A stretch of DNA of 64,000 nucleotides. It comes from an uncultured Christensenellaceae bacterium (GTDB lineage: Bacteria > Bacillota > Clostridia > Christensenellales > Pumilibacteraceae). Of this stretch, positions 1 through 9,030 are shown piece by piece. Made by a program: the position numbers and the translations under genes. The notes beneath the pieces are model-generated. The model was given only the letters and a program-made list of their open reading frames with translations. It did no database searches and was not told where the DNA came from. How positions within the stretch are numbered: the stretch's first letter is position 1; each line of letters opens with the position of its first letter. The stretch covers positions 31,111-95,110 of the forward strand of contig CAJUKG010000009.1 in the NCBI GenBank assembly GCA_910586925.1, written 5' to 3'.

Positions 1-909
1 CGCCGAGCCGCATCCGATGATGTCTATTTTGTCGATAGAATTGACGTTGTGCGCGTCGAGCACTATTTTGTCGAGTACGATCTCGTTGCCCTTTATGCGG
101 GGACGAACGGTGTCGGTGATGGCGCGGGGCTGTTCGTAGATCTCTTTGAGCATGAAGTGCGGATAGCCCGCTTTTTCGGCGCGGGAAATGTCCCAATCTA
201 TGCTGTACGGAGTTTTTTCGATGCGGTTGCCGTCGCGGTCGAAGAAAGTCGCCGTGTGCGAAGTGAGCCGCGCGAATTCGCCGTCGCCGAGCTGCACGAA
301 TTCATGAGTGTGTTCGAGTGCCGCCGCAATATCCGACGCGATGAAATTTTCGTTCTTGCCGAGTCCTATTACGAGCGGATTGTCTTTGCGCATGGCGTAA
401 ACGGTGTCGGGAGCTTCCGTCGAAATAATGCCCACGGCATACGAGCCGACAAGTCGCTCGCAAACGGCTCGAACGGTGTCTGTCATGTTGCCGTTGTAAA
501 GATACGCGGCAAGCTGAGCTATGACTTCGCTGTCGGTATCGCTCGCGAACACTACGCCCTTGCTTTCGAGATCGGATTTGATCTCGGCATAGTTTTCGAT
601 TATGCCGTTATGCACGACCGCAAACCTGCCGTCTTGCGAAAGGTGGGGGTGTGAATTTACATCGCTCGGCACGCCGTGCGTAGCCCAGCGCGTATGCCCG
701 ATGCCGACCGTTCCGTGCGGCTTGTTGCCGCCGTCAGTCTTTTTCTTCAACGCTTCCACTTTGCCGCGCGTCTTTATGATCCCGATGTTCGTTCCGTCGA
801 GCACGGCAATACCGCTCGAATCGTATCCGCGGTATTCGAGCCGTTCAAGACCTTTGATGAGTATAGGGGAGGCTTGCTTGCCGCCTGTGTAACCTATTAT
901 TCCGCACAT
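1..909 (-). CDS. glmS: Glutamine--fructose-6-phosphate aminotransferase, N-terminal half (runs off the left edge)
   Basis: GlmS makes glucosamine-6-phosphate from fructose-6-phosphate and glutamine, the first step towards UDP-GlcNAc. Translation from 909 begins MCGIIGYTGG, giving the Cys2 nucleophile of class II glutaminases once Met is removed. It continues with GHTRWATHG and NGIIENY, both diagnostic of the glutaminase domain. About 303 of the usual ~600 residues are inside the window, so most of the sugar isomerase half is missing. A GGGAG ribosome binding site precedes the ATG and overlaps the end of the upstream exporter-like gene, which stops 3 bp before this start, so the two are co-transcribed. 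No glmS ribozyme can sit in such a short gap. Confidence 0.95.
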   Translation of the reverse strand, partial: MCGIIGYTGGKQASPILIKGLERLEYRGYDSSGIAVLDGTNIGIIKTRGKVEALKKKTDGGNKPHGTVGIGHTRWATHGVPSDVNSHPHLSQDGRFAVVHNGIIENYAEIKSDLESKGVVFASDTDSEVIAQLAAYLYNGNMTDTVRAVCERLVGSYAVGIISTEAPDTVYAMRKDNPLVIGLGKNENFIASDIAAALEHTHEFVQLGDGEFARLTSHTATFFDRDGNRIEKTPYSIDWDISRAEKAGYPHFMLKEIYEQPRAITDTVRPRIKGNEIVLDKIVLDAHNVNSIDKIDIIGCGSA

Positions 910-912
910 AAT

Positions 913-1620
913 TTACTCCCGTGGCGCAGTATTATTGCCGGTTGTGTCGTCGTGTGTGTCGCCGTCGGCGTTGCCCTCGGCATCGGTTGTGACGTCTTTC
1001 GGTTTGAAAATGATCAGTTTGACTATGAGCGTTATAACGACCGCCGCCGCTATTATGAAAAATGCGAGAAGAATGTAGTCGAGGTACGGCTCGAAAAGAT
1101 AGCTTATAAGCGTAAGAATACCGCATGCGACGGCGTTGCCGAGCACAACGCCTATAAGTCCTTTGACGAATCCGATCTTGACTATCGACGCGACCGCGCT
1201 GCCCGTCCATACGCCCGTGAGCGGGAGCGGGATAGCTACGAAAAGCGCGGTGCCGCCTATCTTTTTCAGCTCGGACTTCGACAGAAACTTTTTGGGCGCA
1301 TCCGGATTTTCTTCGGTTGCGAGCGCGCGGGATTTGCTTTCGAACTTGGCGTAAAGGAATTTGCCGAGCTTGGAGAACAGTTTTGTGCGCGACAGTGCGT
1401 TGATGATCGGTATGAGAATGAGAAGCAGTATCGGCGCGAGCAGCGACGAACCCAAAAACGCCCAACCGAACGCGACAAGCGGGTGCAGTCCCGCCCGCAC
1501 GCCGAACAGGATCGCGGCGCGCGCTTCCGCTATGGGGATCATAGACAGCAGGAAAACCGTAAGCGGTATGCCGAGCGAAGCGTTAAGCGCGTCGGTTATG
1601 CTTTGAACAATAGCATCCAT
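913..1620 (-). CDS. Small multi-drug export family membrane protein (COG2426-like)
   Basis: A 235-residue integral membrane protein resembling the putative small multi-drug export family (Pfam Sm_multidrug_ex). The family's transport role is poorly established. About five hydrophobic segments are visible: residues ~15-35, 45-75, 120-140, 150-175 and 180-205. Near the first is a PIAEARAAILFG stretch typical of the family, and a polar acidic tail follows the last segment. It is the first gene of a two-gene unit with glmS. The start at 1620 has no Shine-Dalgarno, but a TATAAT lies 8 nt upstream, so the mRNA is probably leaderless. Family assignment is fairly confident; the substrate is unknown. 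Confidence 0.8.
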   Translation of the reverse strand: MDAIVQSITDALNASLGIPLTVFLLSMIPIAEARAAILFGVRAGLHPLVAFGWAFLGSSLLAPILLLILIPIINALSRTKLFSKLGKFLYAKFESKSRALATEENPDAPKKFLSKSELKKIGGTALFVAIPLPLTGVWTGSAVASIVKIGFVKGLIGVVLGNAVACGILTLISYLFEPYLDYILLAFFIIAAAVVITLIVKLIIFKPKDVTTDAEGNADGDTHDDTTGNNTAPRE

Positions 1621-1628
1621 ACCGATAT

Positions 1629-1658
1629 ATTATAAGCAAAAATGCGCCGTTATGTCAA
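1629..1658 (-). promoter_or_regulatory. Sigma-A-type promoter giving a probable leaderless mRNA
   Basis: On the minus strand TTGACA (1653-1658) and TATAAT (1629-1634) are separated by 18 bp. Only 8 nt, ATATCGGT, separate the -10 from the ATG at 1620, so transcription should begin at or within a nucleotide or two of the start codon. Confidence 0.75.
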
Positions 1659-1717
1659 CAAAATACAGTTAAATCGCGGTAATTCCCGATAAAATCGGAT
1701 TATTTGTTGTGTAAGCA

Positions 1718-1746
1718 TTGACAAAGGACGGCGAATGGCGTATACT
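1718..1746 (+). promoter_or_regulatory. Sigma-A-type promoter of the glmM operon
   Basis: TTGACA (1718-1723) and TATACT (1741-1746) with a 17-bp spacer. It predicts a 5' leader of about 125 nt before glmM. I see no recognisable riboswitch in that leader. Confidence 0.75.
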
Positions 1747-1877
1747 AATACTTGTAATATCGTTATTTGCGACGAAGTTTAACGAACGAACCGCGTTCGG
1801 CATATATATAATTACTCGTTTCGGGCATTTTTACTATTTTCAATCATTGCGCTGTATGCGTGTGGAGGCGACATTAT

Positions 1878-3161
1878 ATGGGCAAATATTTCGGAACCGA
1901 CGGAATAAGAGGTAAGTACGGCGATAATCTCGACGCGGCTTTATCGTACAAAGTCGGGCTTGCCGTAGTCGCGTATTTCGGGAAGGGCGAAATAGTCGTC
2001 GGTCGCGATACGCGTTGCTCGGGACCGGAAATAGAAGCCGCGCTCATAGACGGGCTCAAACGCGGCGGTGCCGACGTTCTGACCGTCGGGATCCTCCCGA
2101 CGCCCGCAATAGCGCGTATGGCGATCAAGCAAAAAGCACTTTGCGGTATCGTCATATCCGCTTCGCACAATCCGCCCGAGTATAACGGTATCAAGATATT
2201 CGACGGAAACGGCGTCAAGTTGAGCGAAGAACAGGAAGGCAGCATCGAGTATTATATAGACAATCCCACCGAAATGCGTGCGGTGGGGTCGGTGCGCGAA
2301 ATTTCGGACGCGCAGAAGCAGTACGTAGACTATCTCGTGGAAACGGTGGACTACGACATGACGGGTGCGAAAGTGTGGCTGGACTGCGGTTACGGTGCGG
2401 CGAGTACCGTTGCGAAACAGGCGTTCGAGCGACTCGGCGCGACGGTTGAAATAGAAAACTGCAAACTGCGCGGCGAGAAAATAAACTGCGGGTGCGGCGC
2501 ACTTCACCCCGAATACGTATTACATTCCATGGTCGGAACGGAATACAAACTCGGCTTTTCGTATGACGGCGACGCCGACAGACTTGCGTTCGTGTTCGAC
2601 GGGAAGGTGATGGACGGCGATTCGGTGCTGTACAATATCGGTCGGGAAATGTCGCTTAAAGACAATGTGGTCGTTGGCACAATTCTTTCAAACACCGCTT
2701 TGGAGCGTCGGCTCGAAAAAGACGGCAGACGGCTCGTTCGCACGCCTGTAGGCGATAAATATATTTGCGATCTCATGTTCAAAAAAGGCTACAATCTCGG
2801 CGGCGAGCAAAGCGGGCATTATATAGTATACCCGCAAGCGACGACGGGCGACGGAATAATGTCGAGCATGTTTTTGACAAAGACGTTGTATAAGAACGGC
2901 AAGCTCGGCGAGTTTATGGAACTGAACCTGTTTCCGCAAAAAGCGATCGCGGAGTACGCCGATCAGTCTATCATGTACGAAAAGGAAATGATAGGACTTA
3001 TCGAGGAATATACCTCGCGACTTTCGGGCATAGGTCGGCTCATAGTGCGCATGTCGGGCACCGAGCCGAAAGTGCGGGTCATGTGCGAATGCGAGGACGC
3101 GCGAAAGATAGACGAAGTGCTCGCGGTATTCAAAAAATATATAAACACGCGCAAAGCGTAG
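1878..3161 (+). CDS. glmM: Phosphoglucosamine mutase
   Basis: GlmM converts glucosamine-6-phosphate to glucosamine-1-phosphate for peptidoglycan precursor synthesis. The 427-residue protein starts MGKYFGTDGIRG, the classic family N-terminus. It has the phosphoserine loop SASHNP (serine about residue 96), a metal loop DGDADR, the sugar-binding GGEQSGH and a C-terminal phosphate-binding RMSGTEPK. The ATG at 1878 is chosen over an in-frame GTG at 1860 because GGAGG lies 9 nt upstream and the homologous N-terminus begins there. It is slightly short for the family (~445) but all four domains are present. It leads an envelope operon and complements glmS on the opposite strand. Confidence 0.95.
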   Translation: MGKYFGTDGIRGKYGDNLDAALSYKVGLAVVAYFGKGEIVVGRDTRCSGPEIEAALIDGLKRGGADVLTVGILPTPAIARMAIKQKALCGIVISASHNPPEYNGIKIFDGNGVKLSEEQEGSIEYYIDNPTEMRAVGSVREISDAQKQYVDYLVETVDYDMTGAKVWLDCGYGAASTVAKQAFERLGATVEIENCKLRGEKINCGCGALHPEYVLHSMVGTEYKLGFSYDGDADRLAFVFDGKVMDGDSVLYNIGREMSLKDNVVVGTILSNTALERRLEKDGRRLVRTPVGDKYICDLMFKKGYNLGGEQSGHYIVYPQATTGDGIMSSMFLTKTLYKNGKLGEFMELNLFPQKAIAEYADQSIMYEKEMIGLIEEYTSRLSGIGRLIVRMSGTEPKVRVMCECEDARKIDEVLAVFKKYINTRKA

Positions 3162-3246
3162 AAACCGTAAACGTCTTGTTACGGTATAACAAAAAGAAAA
3201 AAAGTCACAATACGATACAGCGGATCGTTTCCGCACGCGAGGTATG

Positions 3247-5286
3247 ATGTCAGATCGGCAAAACAAACAAAAAGAACCCAAGACGGGCGGTAGCGACAAA
3301 AAGACTATCGCGCATATGCGTGCGCTGTCTTTGCGGTATCGCGGCGTAATACTTACTTTTATACTCGATATTTTATTTTGCGTCGCCGCGTTTTGGATAA
3401 CGCGGTTTGCGATGTTCAAAGAGGTCGATTATCCGCTAAACTATCTCAATTTCGAGATACCGATCATGATAATCATGGTTGCGGTGCCCGTGTGTTTGCT
3501 CGCGCTGTTCAACTGCTACAACGTCGTGTGGAAGTTTGCGAGCAGGGTGGAGTTCATCAAGTTCGTGGCGGCATACGCACTGGCTATAGCGATGCTGTTC
3601 GTCGTCAAGGCGATACTAATCGCGTCGTTCAATGTCGTGCTGTGGGGCACGCAGATTTGGCTGTATTCCACGGTGTCGCTCATGCTCACCGCTTTAACGC
3701 GTTTTTCAAATATGCTAATCGCATACTTCAAGCACGTTCGCGGCAATATTTCGGGCGAAAAGGCGTCCAAAACGAAACAGCTCCGCACGGTCATTTACGG
3801 TGCGGGCAATATCGGGTCGGTACTCAACAATCGGTTTATCAACAATCCCAACGAGGGATATTTGCCCGTCGCGTTCATGGACGACGATGCGGACAAGCGC
3901 GGCAAGTTTATAGGCGGAAATATCGTCGCCGGCGGACTCTCCGACATTGAAGAAATAATTTCCTATTACGAGCCGGATATTTTCGTAATCGCGATCACCG
4001 AGCTTTCGAAATCGCAGCTCAAGGGGATATACGAGCATATTTCCAAATATAATGTTGCGATCAAAATGCTTCCGCCCATTACCGATACCGAGAACATCAC
4101 TCATTCGACCCTGCACCTTCGCGACATCAATATCGAATCGCTCCTCGGGCGCGACGAGTTCAAGGTGCGTCAAGACCTTGTCGATTTGTCGGTCAAGAAC
4201 AAGGTCGTGATGGTGACGGGCGGCGCAGGCTCGATAGGTTCGGAGCTTTGTCGGCAGGCGTTGATCTTCGGCTGTAAACATCTCGTGATATTCGATCAGC
4301 ACGAAAACGGCATGTTCAATATAGATCAGGAATTTCAAAAGAAATTCGATCCCAAGCGTTATTCGCTCGTCGTCGGTACCGTTCGCGAAGCGGACAAGCT
4401 CGCGGCGGCATTGCAACGGTATAAACCCGAAACGGTGTTCCACGCGGCGGCGTACAAGCACGTTCCGATGATGGAGATAGCCCCGACCGAAGCTATCAAG
4501 AACAACGTCATGGGCACGAAAAACGTAATAGAACAGTGTCAGAAAGCGGGCGTAAAGCGGTTTGTACTCGTGTCTACGGACAAGGCGGTCAACCCCGCGA
4601 ACGTGATGGGCGCGAGTAAACGGCTCGCCGAAATGCTCGTGCAGACAAGAGCCGCAAACTCGAGCATGCAAATGGCGGCGGTGCGGTTCGGCAACGTTCT
4701 CGGTTCTTCCGGTTCGGTCATTCCGACGTTCCTGCGTCAGATACGCGAGGGCGGACCTGTTACGGTCACCGACAGAAATATCAAGCGGTATTTTATGACT
4801 ATTCCCGAGGCGGTGCGGCTTGTGTTGCAGGCGGGCGCGCTCGCGTCGAGCGGCGAAGTGTTCGTGCTCGATATGGGCGATCCCGTATATATATACGACC
4901 TTGCGTGCAATCTGATCAGGCTCAACGGTTTTGTTCCCAACGAGGATATACAGATAGTCATTTCGGGACTGCGACCCGGCGAGAAGCTGTTTGAAGAATT
5001 GCGCTACGATCAGGAAAAAGTCGATCAAACATTGCATGAAGGCATATTCGTCACGAAACTCGAAACGATAGACCGCAAGCGGTTCGATACGCAACTCGAC
5101 GAGCTTTTCGAGCTTGCGTTCGGCGAGGACGAGCCGGGCGTCGAGAAAAAGGTGTTCGAGATAGTGCCGCGCGCGGCGCGCGAGCAGGCGATGAAAGAGC
5201 GCGAGTCGAGTATTCGCGCGGCGCACGCCGAGGCTCTCATGTCCGACGGCTCGGCTGCGAGAGAAAAGGTCAAGCCCGTCGCATAA
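3247..5286 (+). CDS. Membrane-bound nucleotide-sugar 4,6-dehydratase (CapD/PglF/WbpM type)
   Basis: A 679-residue membrane protein of the polysaccharide biosynthesis CapD family, which makes UDP-4-keto-6-deoxy sugars for capsule, glycoprotein or glycolipid assembly. The N-terminus has four transmembrane segments (about residues 35-165), followed by a first Rossmann-like region (VIYGAGNIGSVL). The catalytic short-chain dehydrogenase domain has TGGAGSIGSE at about 324-333 and STDKAVNPANVMGASKR from about 443. In the last stretch the usual Tyr of the YxxxK pair is Met, as in other 4,6-dehydratases of this family. It ends in a charged, alanine-rich tail. The second of two adjacent ATGs (3247) is better spaced from the GAGG site. 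It lies between glmM and uppP. Confidence 0.88.
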   Translation: MSDRQNKQKEPKTGGSDKKTIAHMRALSLRYRGVILTFILDILFCVAAFWITRFAMFKEVDYPLNYLNFEIPIMIIMVAVPVCLLALFNCYNVVWKFASRVEFIKFVAAYALAIAMLFVVKAILIASFNVVLWGTQIWLYSTVSLMLTALTRFSNMLIAYFKHVRGNISGEKASKTKQLRTVIYGAGNIGSVLNNRFINNPNEGYLPVAFMDDDADKRGKFIGGNIVAGGLSDIEEIISYYEPDIFVIAITELSKSQLKGIYEHISKYNVAIKMLPPITDTENITHSTLHLRDINIESLLGRDEFKVRQDLVDLSVKNKVVMVTGGAGSIGSELCRQALIFGCKHLVIFDQHENGMFNIDQEFQKKFDPKRYSLVVGTVREADKLAAALQRYKPETVFHAAAYKHVPMMEIAPTEAIKNNVMGTKNVIEQCQKAGVKRFVLVSTDKAVNPANVMGASKRLAEMLVQTRAANSSMQMAAVRFGNVLGSSGSVIPTFLRQIREGGPVTVTDRNIKRYFMTIPEAVRLVLQAGALASSGEVFVLDMGDPVYIYDLACNLIRLNGFVPNEDIQIVISGLRPGEKLFEELRYDQEKVDQTLHEGIFVTKLETIDRKRFDTQLDELFELAFGEDEPGVEKKVFEIVPRAAREQAMKERESSIRAAHAEALMSDGSAAREKVKPVA

Positions 5287-5385
5287 TCGCGGCGTCGTGG
5301 CATACAATAAACCGAGCGAGCGGATCGCGGCATGCGGTTCGTTCGTAACAAACATAATGCATAAAAAGTAGAGGCGTAAAGCAGT

Positions 5386-6183
5386 ATGGTTTGGTGGCAA
5401 GCAATGGTTCTGGGCATAGTTCAGGGCCTCACGGAATTTTTACCGGTGTCGTCGAGCGGGCATTTGATTTTGGTGCGCGAACTTATGGGACTGAATATCG
5501 GTGTAAATGCGCAGTTCAATCTGATGTTCGACGTGACCGCACACCTCGGCACGCTTATTGCCGTGGTGATCGTTTTGTATAAGCCTATACTCGAACTGTT
5601 CAAGAAGCCTTTCAAAAAACTGTTATTGCTTGTGATCGCGACGATACCCGCCGTCGTTGTCGGATTTGTGTTTAAGGATTATATCGAACAGTATTTCTCG
5701 ACGGCGACGTATCTGTGTTTCTTCTTCCTGTTTACCGCAATCATCATGCTCGTAAGCGAGATAGTCGCAAAGCGCAACCGTAAACCCAAAGATCTGTCTT
5801 ACGGCGGCGCGATCGCCATGGGCGTTATGCAGGGCATAGGGGTGTTCCCGGGCGTGTCGCGTTCGGGTTCGACGATCTTCGGCGGCACTCTTGCGGGCAC
5901 CGACACCAAAAAGGTCGCGACGTTCTCTTTTCTCATGAGTATACCCGTGATTCTCGGATCGCTTCTTTTGAGCGTGATAGACGTCGCTCAAGCGGGAACG
6001 CTCGCGCAGATAGATTGGTTTTCGATATTTGTGGGAATGGCGTCTGCGTTCGCGTCGGGATACATTGCGGTGCGTGTGATGCTCGCGCTTGTCGCTAAAG
6101 CGAATTTCAAATGGTTCTCGCTGTATCTTCTCGTTATTTCCATTCTTACTTTCGCGTTCTATTTTATCCCGTCATTGGCATAA
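5386..6183 (+). CDS. uppP: Undecaprenyl-diphosphatase (BacA/UppP family)
   Basis: UppP dephosphorylates undecaprenyl pyrophosphate on the outer membrane face so that the lipid carrier can be reused for cell-wall and glycan synthesis; overexpression gives bacitracin resistance. The 265-residue polytopic protein has the two catalytic signatures: GLTEFLPVSSSGHL near residues 14-27 and PGVSRSGST near 158-166. Length is normal and about eight hydrophobic segments can be counted. It starts MVWWQAMVLGIVQG, typical of the family, with a weak GAGG-like site upstream. It lies 99 bp after the dehydratase gene and before ddl. Confidence 0.96.
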   Translation: MVWWQAMVLGIVQGLTEFLPVSSSGHLILVRELMGLNIGVNAQFNLMFDVTAHLGTLIAVVIVLYKPILELFKKPFKKLLLLVIATIPAVVVGFVFKDYIEQYFSTATYLCFFFLFTAIIMLVSEIVAKRNRKPKDLSYGGAIAMGVMQGIGVFPGVSRSGSTIFGGTLAGTDTKKVATFSFLMSIPVILGSLLLSVIDVAQAGTLAQIDWFSIFVGMASAFASGYIAVRVMLALVAKANFKWFSLYLLVISILTFAFYFIPSLA

Positions 6184-6251
6184 ATCGGATTTTCGCGCTA
6201 TATAAATAATAGGTGTTCACACTTCGGATACGGCAATCATATACAAAAAGT

Positions 6252-7334
6252 ATGATTGCTGTATTTTTCGGTGGACGGTCGTGTGAGCACGACATAAGCA
6301 TTATCACGGGGCTTCAAGCCATGTCCGCGTGCAGAAAACAATGCGTGGGCGTGTACATAGACAGCGACGGCGTATGGTGGGCGGCCCCGCCCGCCGCGTT
6401 TTCGAGTGCGAACGCCGTAAAACAAAAACGGTTCGACGGCAAAAAAGTGCATATTCGTCCGGGCGAGCGGCGTTTGTACGTCAAGAACAGGAAGTACTGC
6501 GAAATCGACGCGGCACTGCTTTGCATGCACGGCATGCTCGGCGAGGATGGAACGCTGCAAGGCTTGCTCGAGGTGTGCGGCGTGCCGTATACGGGCAGCG
6601 ACGTCGCGGCGTCCGCGATAGGCATGAATAAACTGCGCGCAAAAACAGTGTTTGAAAGCGCGGGACTGGACGTATTGCCGTACACGCGCGTATTGCGGTC
6701 GCAGTACACCGCCGACGCCGCGGAGGTGACGCGCAGAGTGACGCTCCTCGGCTATCCCGTTATAGTCAAGCCGTGCAACCTCGGCAGTTCGATAGGAATA
6801 ACCGTCGTGCACGACAATGCCGCGCTGTTTACCGCACTGCGAGTGGCGTTCGAGTGGGACGACACGGTGATAGTGGAAAAGGCACTCGAGGATTTTACCG
6901 AGGTGAATTGCGCGGTGCTCGGCGACTCGGACGAGGGCAGGATCTGCGTTTCCGATACCGAGCAGCCCGTCGGGTGGAAAGAATTTCTCACGTTCGCGGA
7001 TAAGTATTCGGGCGACGTCAAGCACAGCAAGCATAAGATCCCCGCCGATATAGGCGCGGAACAAAACGAAAAAGTGCAGGAACTTGCGGAGGCGGCGTTC
7101 CGCGCGGTGGGTTGCAGCGGTGTGGCGCGCGTGGACTTTTTGGTGAAAGGCGAAACCGTGTACGTGAACGAGATAAACACCATTCCCGGCTCGCTTGCGT
7201 CGGGACTATTCGCGAGCAGCATGAATTTTTCGCAGCTTATAGACAGGCTGATCGAGATCGCCGTGCGCAGAGCGCGGAGAAAAGAAACTCTCAAGCGCGT
7301 TTACACTCCGATAATTCCCGTCACCGGCAAATAA
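6252..7334 (+). CDS. ddl: D-alanine--D-alanine ligase
   Basis: Ddl is an ATP-grasp enzyme joining two D-alanines for the peptidoglycan stem peptide. The 360-residue product begins MIAVFFGGRSCEHDIS, matching the family N-terminus. It continues with LHGMLGEDGTLQG, the ATP-grasp core PVIVKPCNLGSSIGI and the metal-binding end VYVNEINTIPGS. An in-frame GTG at 6213 would add 13 residues without family similarity, so ATG 6252 is preferred although no strong ribosome binding site precedes it. It is the last gene of the glmM-uppP envelope block and is followed by a strong terminator. Confidence 0.95.
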   Translation: MIAVFFGGRSCEHDISIITGLQAMSACRKQCVGVYIDSDGVWWAAPPAAFSSANAVKQKRFDGKKVHIRPGERRLYVKNRKYCEIDAALLCMHGMLGEDGTLQGLLEVCGVPYTGSDVAASAIGMNKLRAKTVFESAGLDVLPYTRVLRSQYTADAAEVTRRVTLLGYPVIVKPCNLGSSIGITVVHDNAALFTALRVAFEWDDTVIVEKALEDFTEVNCAVLGDSDEGRICVSDTEQPVGWKEFLTFADKYSGDVKHSKHKIPADIGAEQNEKVQELAEAAFRAVGCSGVARVDFLVKGETVYVNEINTIPGSLASGLFASSMNFSQLIDRLIEIAVRRARRKETLKRVYTPIIPVTGK

Positions 7335-7365
7335 GCGTACGATAACGCCGAATAGTTTGGATATT

Positions 7366-7397
7366 AAACACTCATGCGACGGCGCGTGGGTGTTTTT
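7366..7397 (+). terminator. Rho-independent terminator after ddl
   Basis: A 13-bp stem (7366-7378 with 7383-7395, two G-U pairs) with the tetraloop ACGG, running into five Ts. It closes the glmM-ddl transcription unit. Confidence 0.85.
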
Positions 7398-7475
7398 ACG
7401 TGGCGGTTTTTCGGTATTGCATATCCGTGTGCGGTTCGGCATATCAATAAACGAGCAACAAAAAAGGAGTTTTCT

Positions 7476-8936
7476 ATGAGAAACAAAATTGTATTGATTG
7501 CGGCTGTCGGCGCGGTTGCGTTTTGCTTTTGCGGGTGTTCGGCACAGGAGGAGAAGCAGTTAAGCAAGTACACGATCGACGCTTCGCTGTCGCAGGACAA
7601 CGTGCTTACGGCGTCCGTCGTTTGCGATTATGTGAACAACACCGACGTGCCGCTCGACGAAGTGTGGTTCCATCTTTATCCCAATGCGTACAGAAACGGC
7701 GCGAAATTCGCGCCCGTTCCCGACGACCGCATAACCGAAGCGTATCCCGACGGGCGCAGTTACGCCACGCTCGACATTTCCGCCGTGACGGTGAACGGCG
7801 CGGCGACGGATATTACGGTGGCGGGCGAGGACTGCAATATTTTGGCGGTCGACACGGGCACGCTTCAGCCCGCGGATACGGTGACCGTTACTATAAACTA
7901 TACTCTTTCGTTGCCGAAGGTGCGGCATCGCCTCGGTTATACCGACAACTCGGTCAACCTCGCGAACTTTTATCCGATAGCATGTGTGTATCGCGACGGT
8001 GCGTTCGTTGCGGACACGTACAGCAGTATCGGCGATCCGTTTTTCAGCGAGTGCGCCGATTACTCGGTGACGCTCGAGCTTCCGAGCGGGTACGACTGCG
8101 CCGCAACGGGTACCGTCGAAAAAACGGAGAGCGACGGCAAAACCGTGTATAAATCGACGGCGCGTAACGTTCGGGATTTTGCCGCCGTTGTCGGGAATAA
8201 GTACAGCAAAATGAGCGGGCGAAGCGGCATGACCGTCGTCAACTACATGTATTACAACGACGCCGATCCCGAGGGCGGACTCAATGCCGCGATAGACGCG
8301 CTGCGCGTATTCGGCGAACTGTTCGGCGAATACCCGTATGCGGAGTATACCGTCGTTCAAACGGGATTTTTGCAAGGCGGCATGGAGTATCCCGGGCTGT
8401 CGATGATCTCGGACGGCATGACGGGCGACGGCAAAAAGGACGTGATCGTGCACGAAACGGCGCATCAGTGGTGGTACGGCGTTGTGGGCAACGACGAAGT
8501 GAAATATCCGTGGCTGGACGAAGCTCTTGCCGAGTACTCGACAATGATGTTTTACGAGCACGTCGACGGTTATAAATATACGTTCAACGCAAAGCGTGCG
8601 GACGCGCTTGCCGCATACATGCTGTACTGCGAAACGTTTAAGAACAACGGGCTTGGCGATACGTCGATGACGAGACCCGTCACCGGTTACGAGGGCGAAA
8701 CGGAGTATTCGTATATGACTTATGTCAAGGGCGCGCTCATGCTCGACGACGTTCGCAATACGATAGGCAGCGACGCGTTCGTGAACGGTTTGAAAAGCTA
8801 TTATTCGGGCAATATGTATGCCGTCGCCGAGCCTCAGCACTTGATAGGCGCGATGGAAAAAGCGTCGCGTCGCGAACTCAACGCGCTGTTCGAGAGCTGG
8901 CTCAACGGTAACGTCAAGCTGTATTCGGCGCATTAA
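7476..8936 (+). CDS. Lipoprotein M1-family zinc metallopeptidase
   Basis: A 486-residue gluzincin related to aminopeptidase N. It has a signal peptide with a lipobox-like Cys near residue 21 (FCFCGCS), so it is probably anchored on the outer membrane face. The zinc site is HETAHQWW at about 326-333, with the third ligand in WLDEALAEY. The preceding GGMEYPG corresponds to the GxMEN exopeptidase motif of M1 enzymes, with the final residues changed. The N-terminal third looks like the M1 beta-sandwich. ATG 7476 is chosen because AAGGAG lies 8 nt upstream and the signal peptide starts there; an in-frame ATG at 7374 overlaps the ddl terminator. Substrate is unknown, probably peptides. Confidence 0.88.
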   Translation: MRNKIVLIAAVGAVAFCFCGCSAQEEKQLSKYTIDASLSQDNVLTASVVCDYVNNTDVPLDEVWFHLYPNAYRNGAKFAPVPDDRITEAYPDGRSYATLDISAVTVNGAATDITVAGEDCNILAVDTGTLQPADTVTVTINYTLSLPKVRHRLGYTDNSVNLANFYPIACVYRDGAFVADTYSSIGDPFFSECADYSVTLELPSGYDCAATGTVEKTESDGKTVYKSTARNVRDFAAVVGNKYSKMSGRSGMTVVNYMYYNDADPEGGLNAAIDALRVFGELFGEYPYAEYTVVQTGFLQGGMEYPGLSMISDGMTGDGKKDVIVHETAHQWWYGVVGNDEVKYPWLDEALAEYSTMMFYEHVDGYKYTFNAKRADALAAYMLYCETFKNNGLGDTSMTRPVTGYEGETEYSYMTYVKGALMLDDVRNTIGSDAFVNGLKSYYSGNMYAVAEPQHLIGAMEKASRRELNALFESWLNGNVKLYSAH

Positions 8937-8972
8937 CGGTAACGTTCGGCAGCTTTGCGCCGCGGCGAAAAG

Positions 8973-9030
8973 TTATACACAAAAATGTTCAAAAAGTCGA
9001 GTTGTGCACTTATGCACATAGTTATGCACA
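8973..9030 (+). promoter_or_regulatory. Cluster of three perfect DnaA boxes (TTATNCACA)
   Basis: TTATACACA (8973-8981), TTATGCACA (9010-9018) and TTATGCACA (9022-9030) all match the stringent DnaA box TTATNCACA in the same orientation, within 58 bp of an otherwise noncoding gap. The last two are spaced 12 bp apart. A 7-bp palindrome, TTGTGCA (9002-9008) and TGCACAA (9025-9031), overlaps them, so an operator for another protein is an alternative. No dnaA, dnaN or AT-rich unwinding element is visible nearby. Confidence 0.6.

Noticed and set aside
912..913. glmS ribozyme/riboswitch upstream of glmS
   Set aside because: Only 3 bp separate the glmS start from the preceding co-directional gene, so there is no room for the leader ribozyme.
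3164..3185. Hairpin ACCGTAA/TTACGGT after glmM as a terminator
   Set aside because: No T tract follows on the plus strand, and the downstream dehydratase has no promoter of its own, so the operon probably continues.
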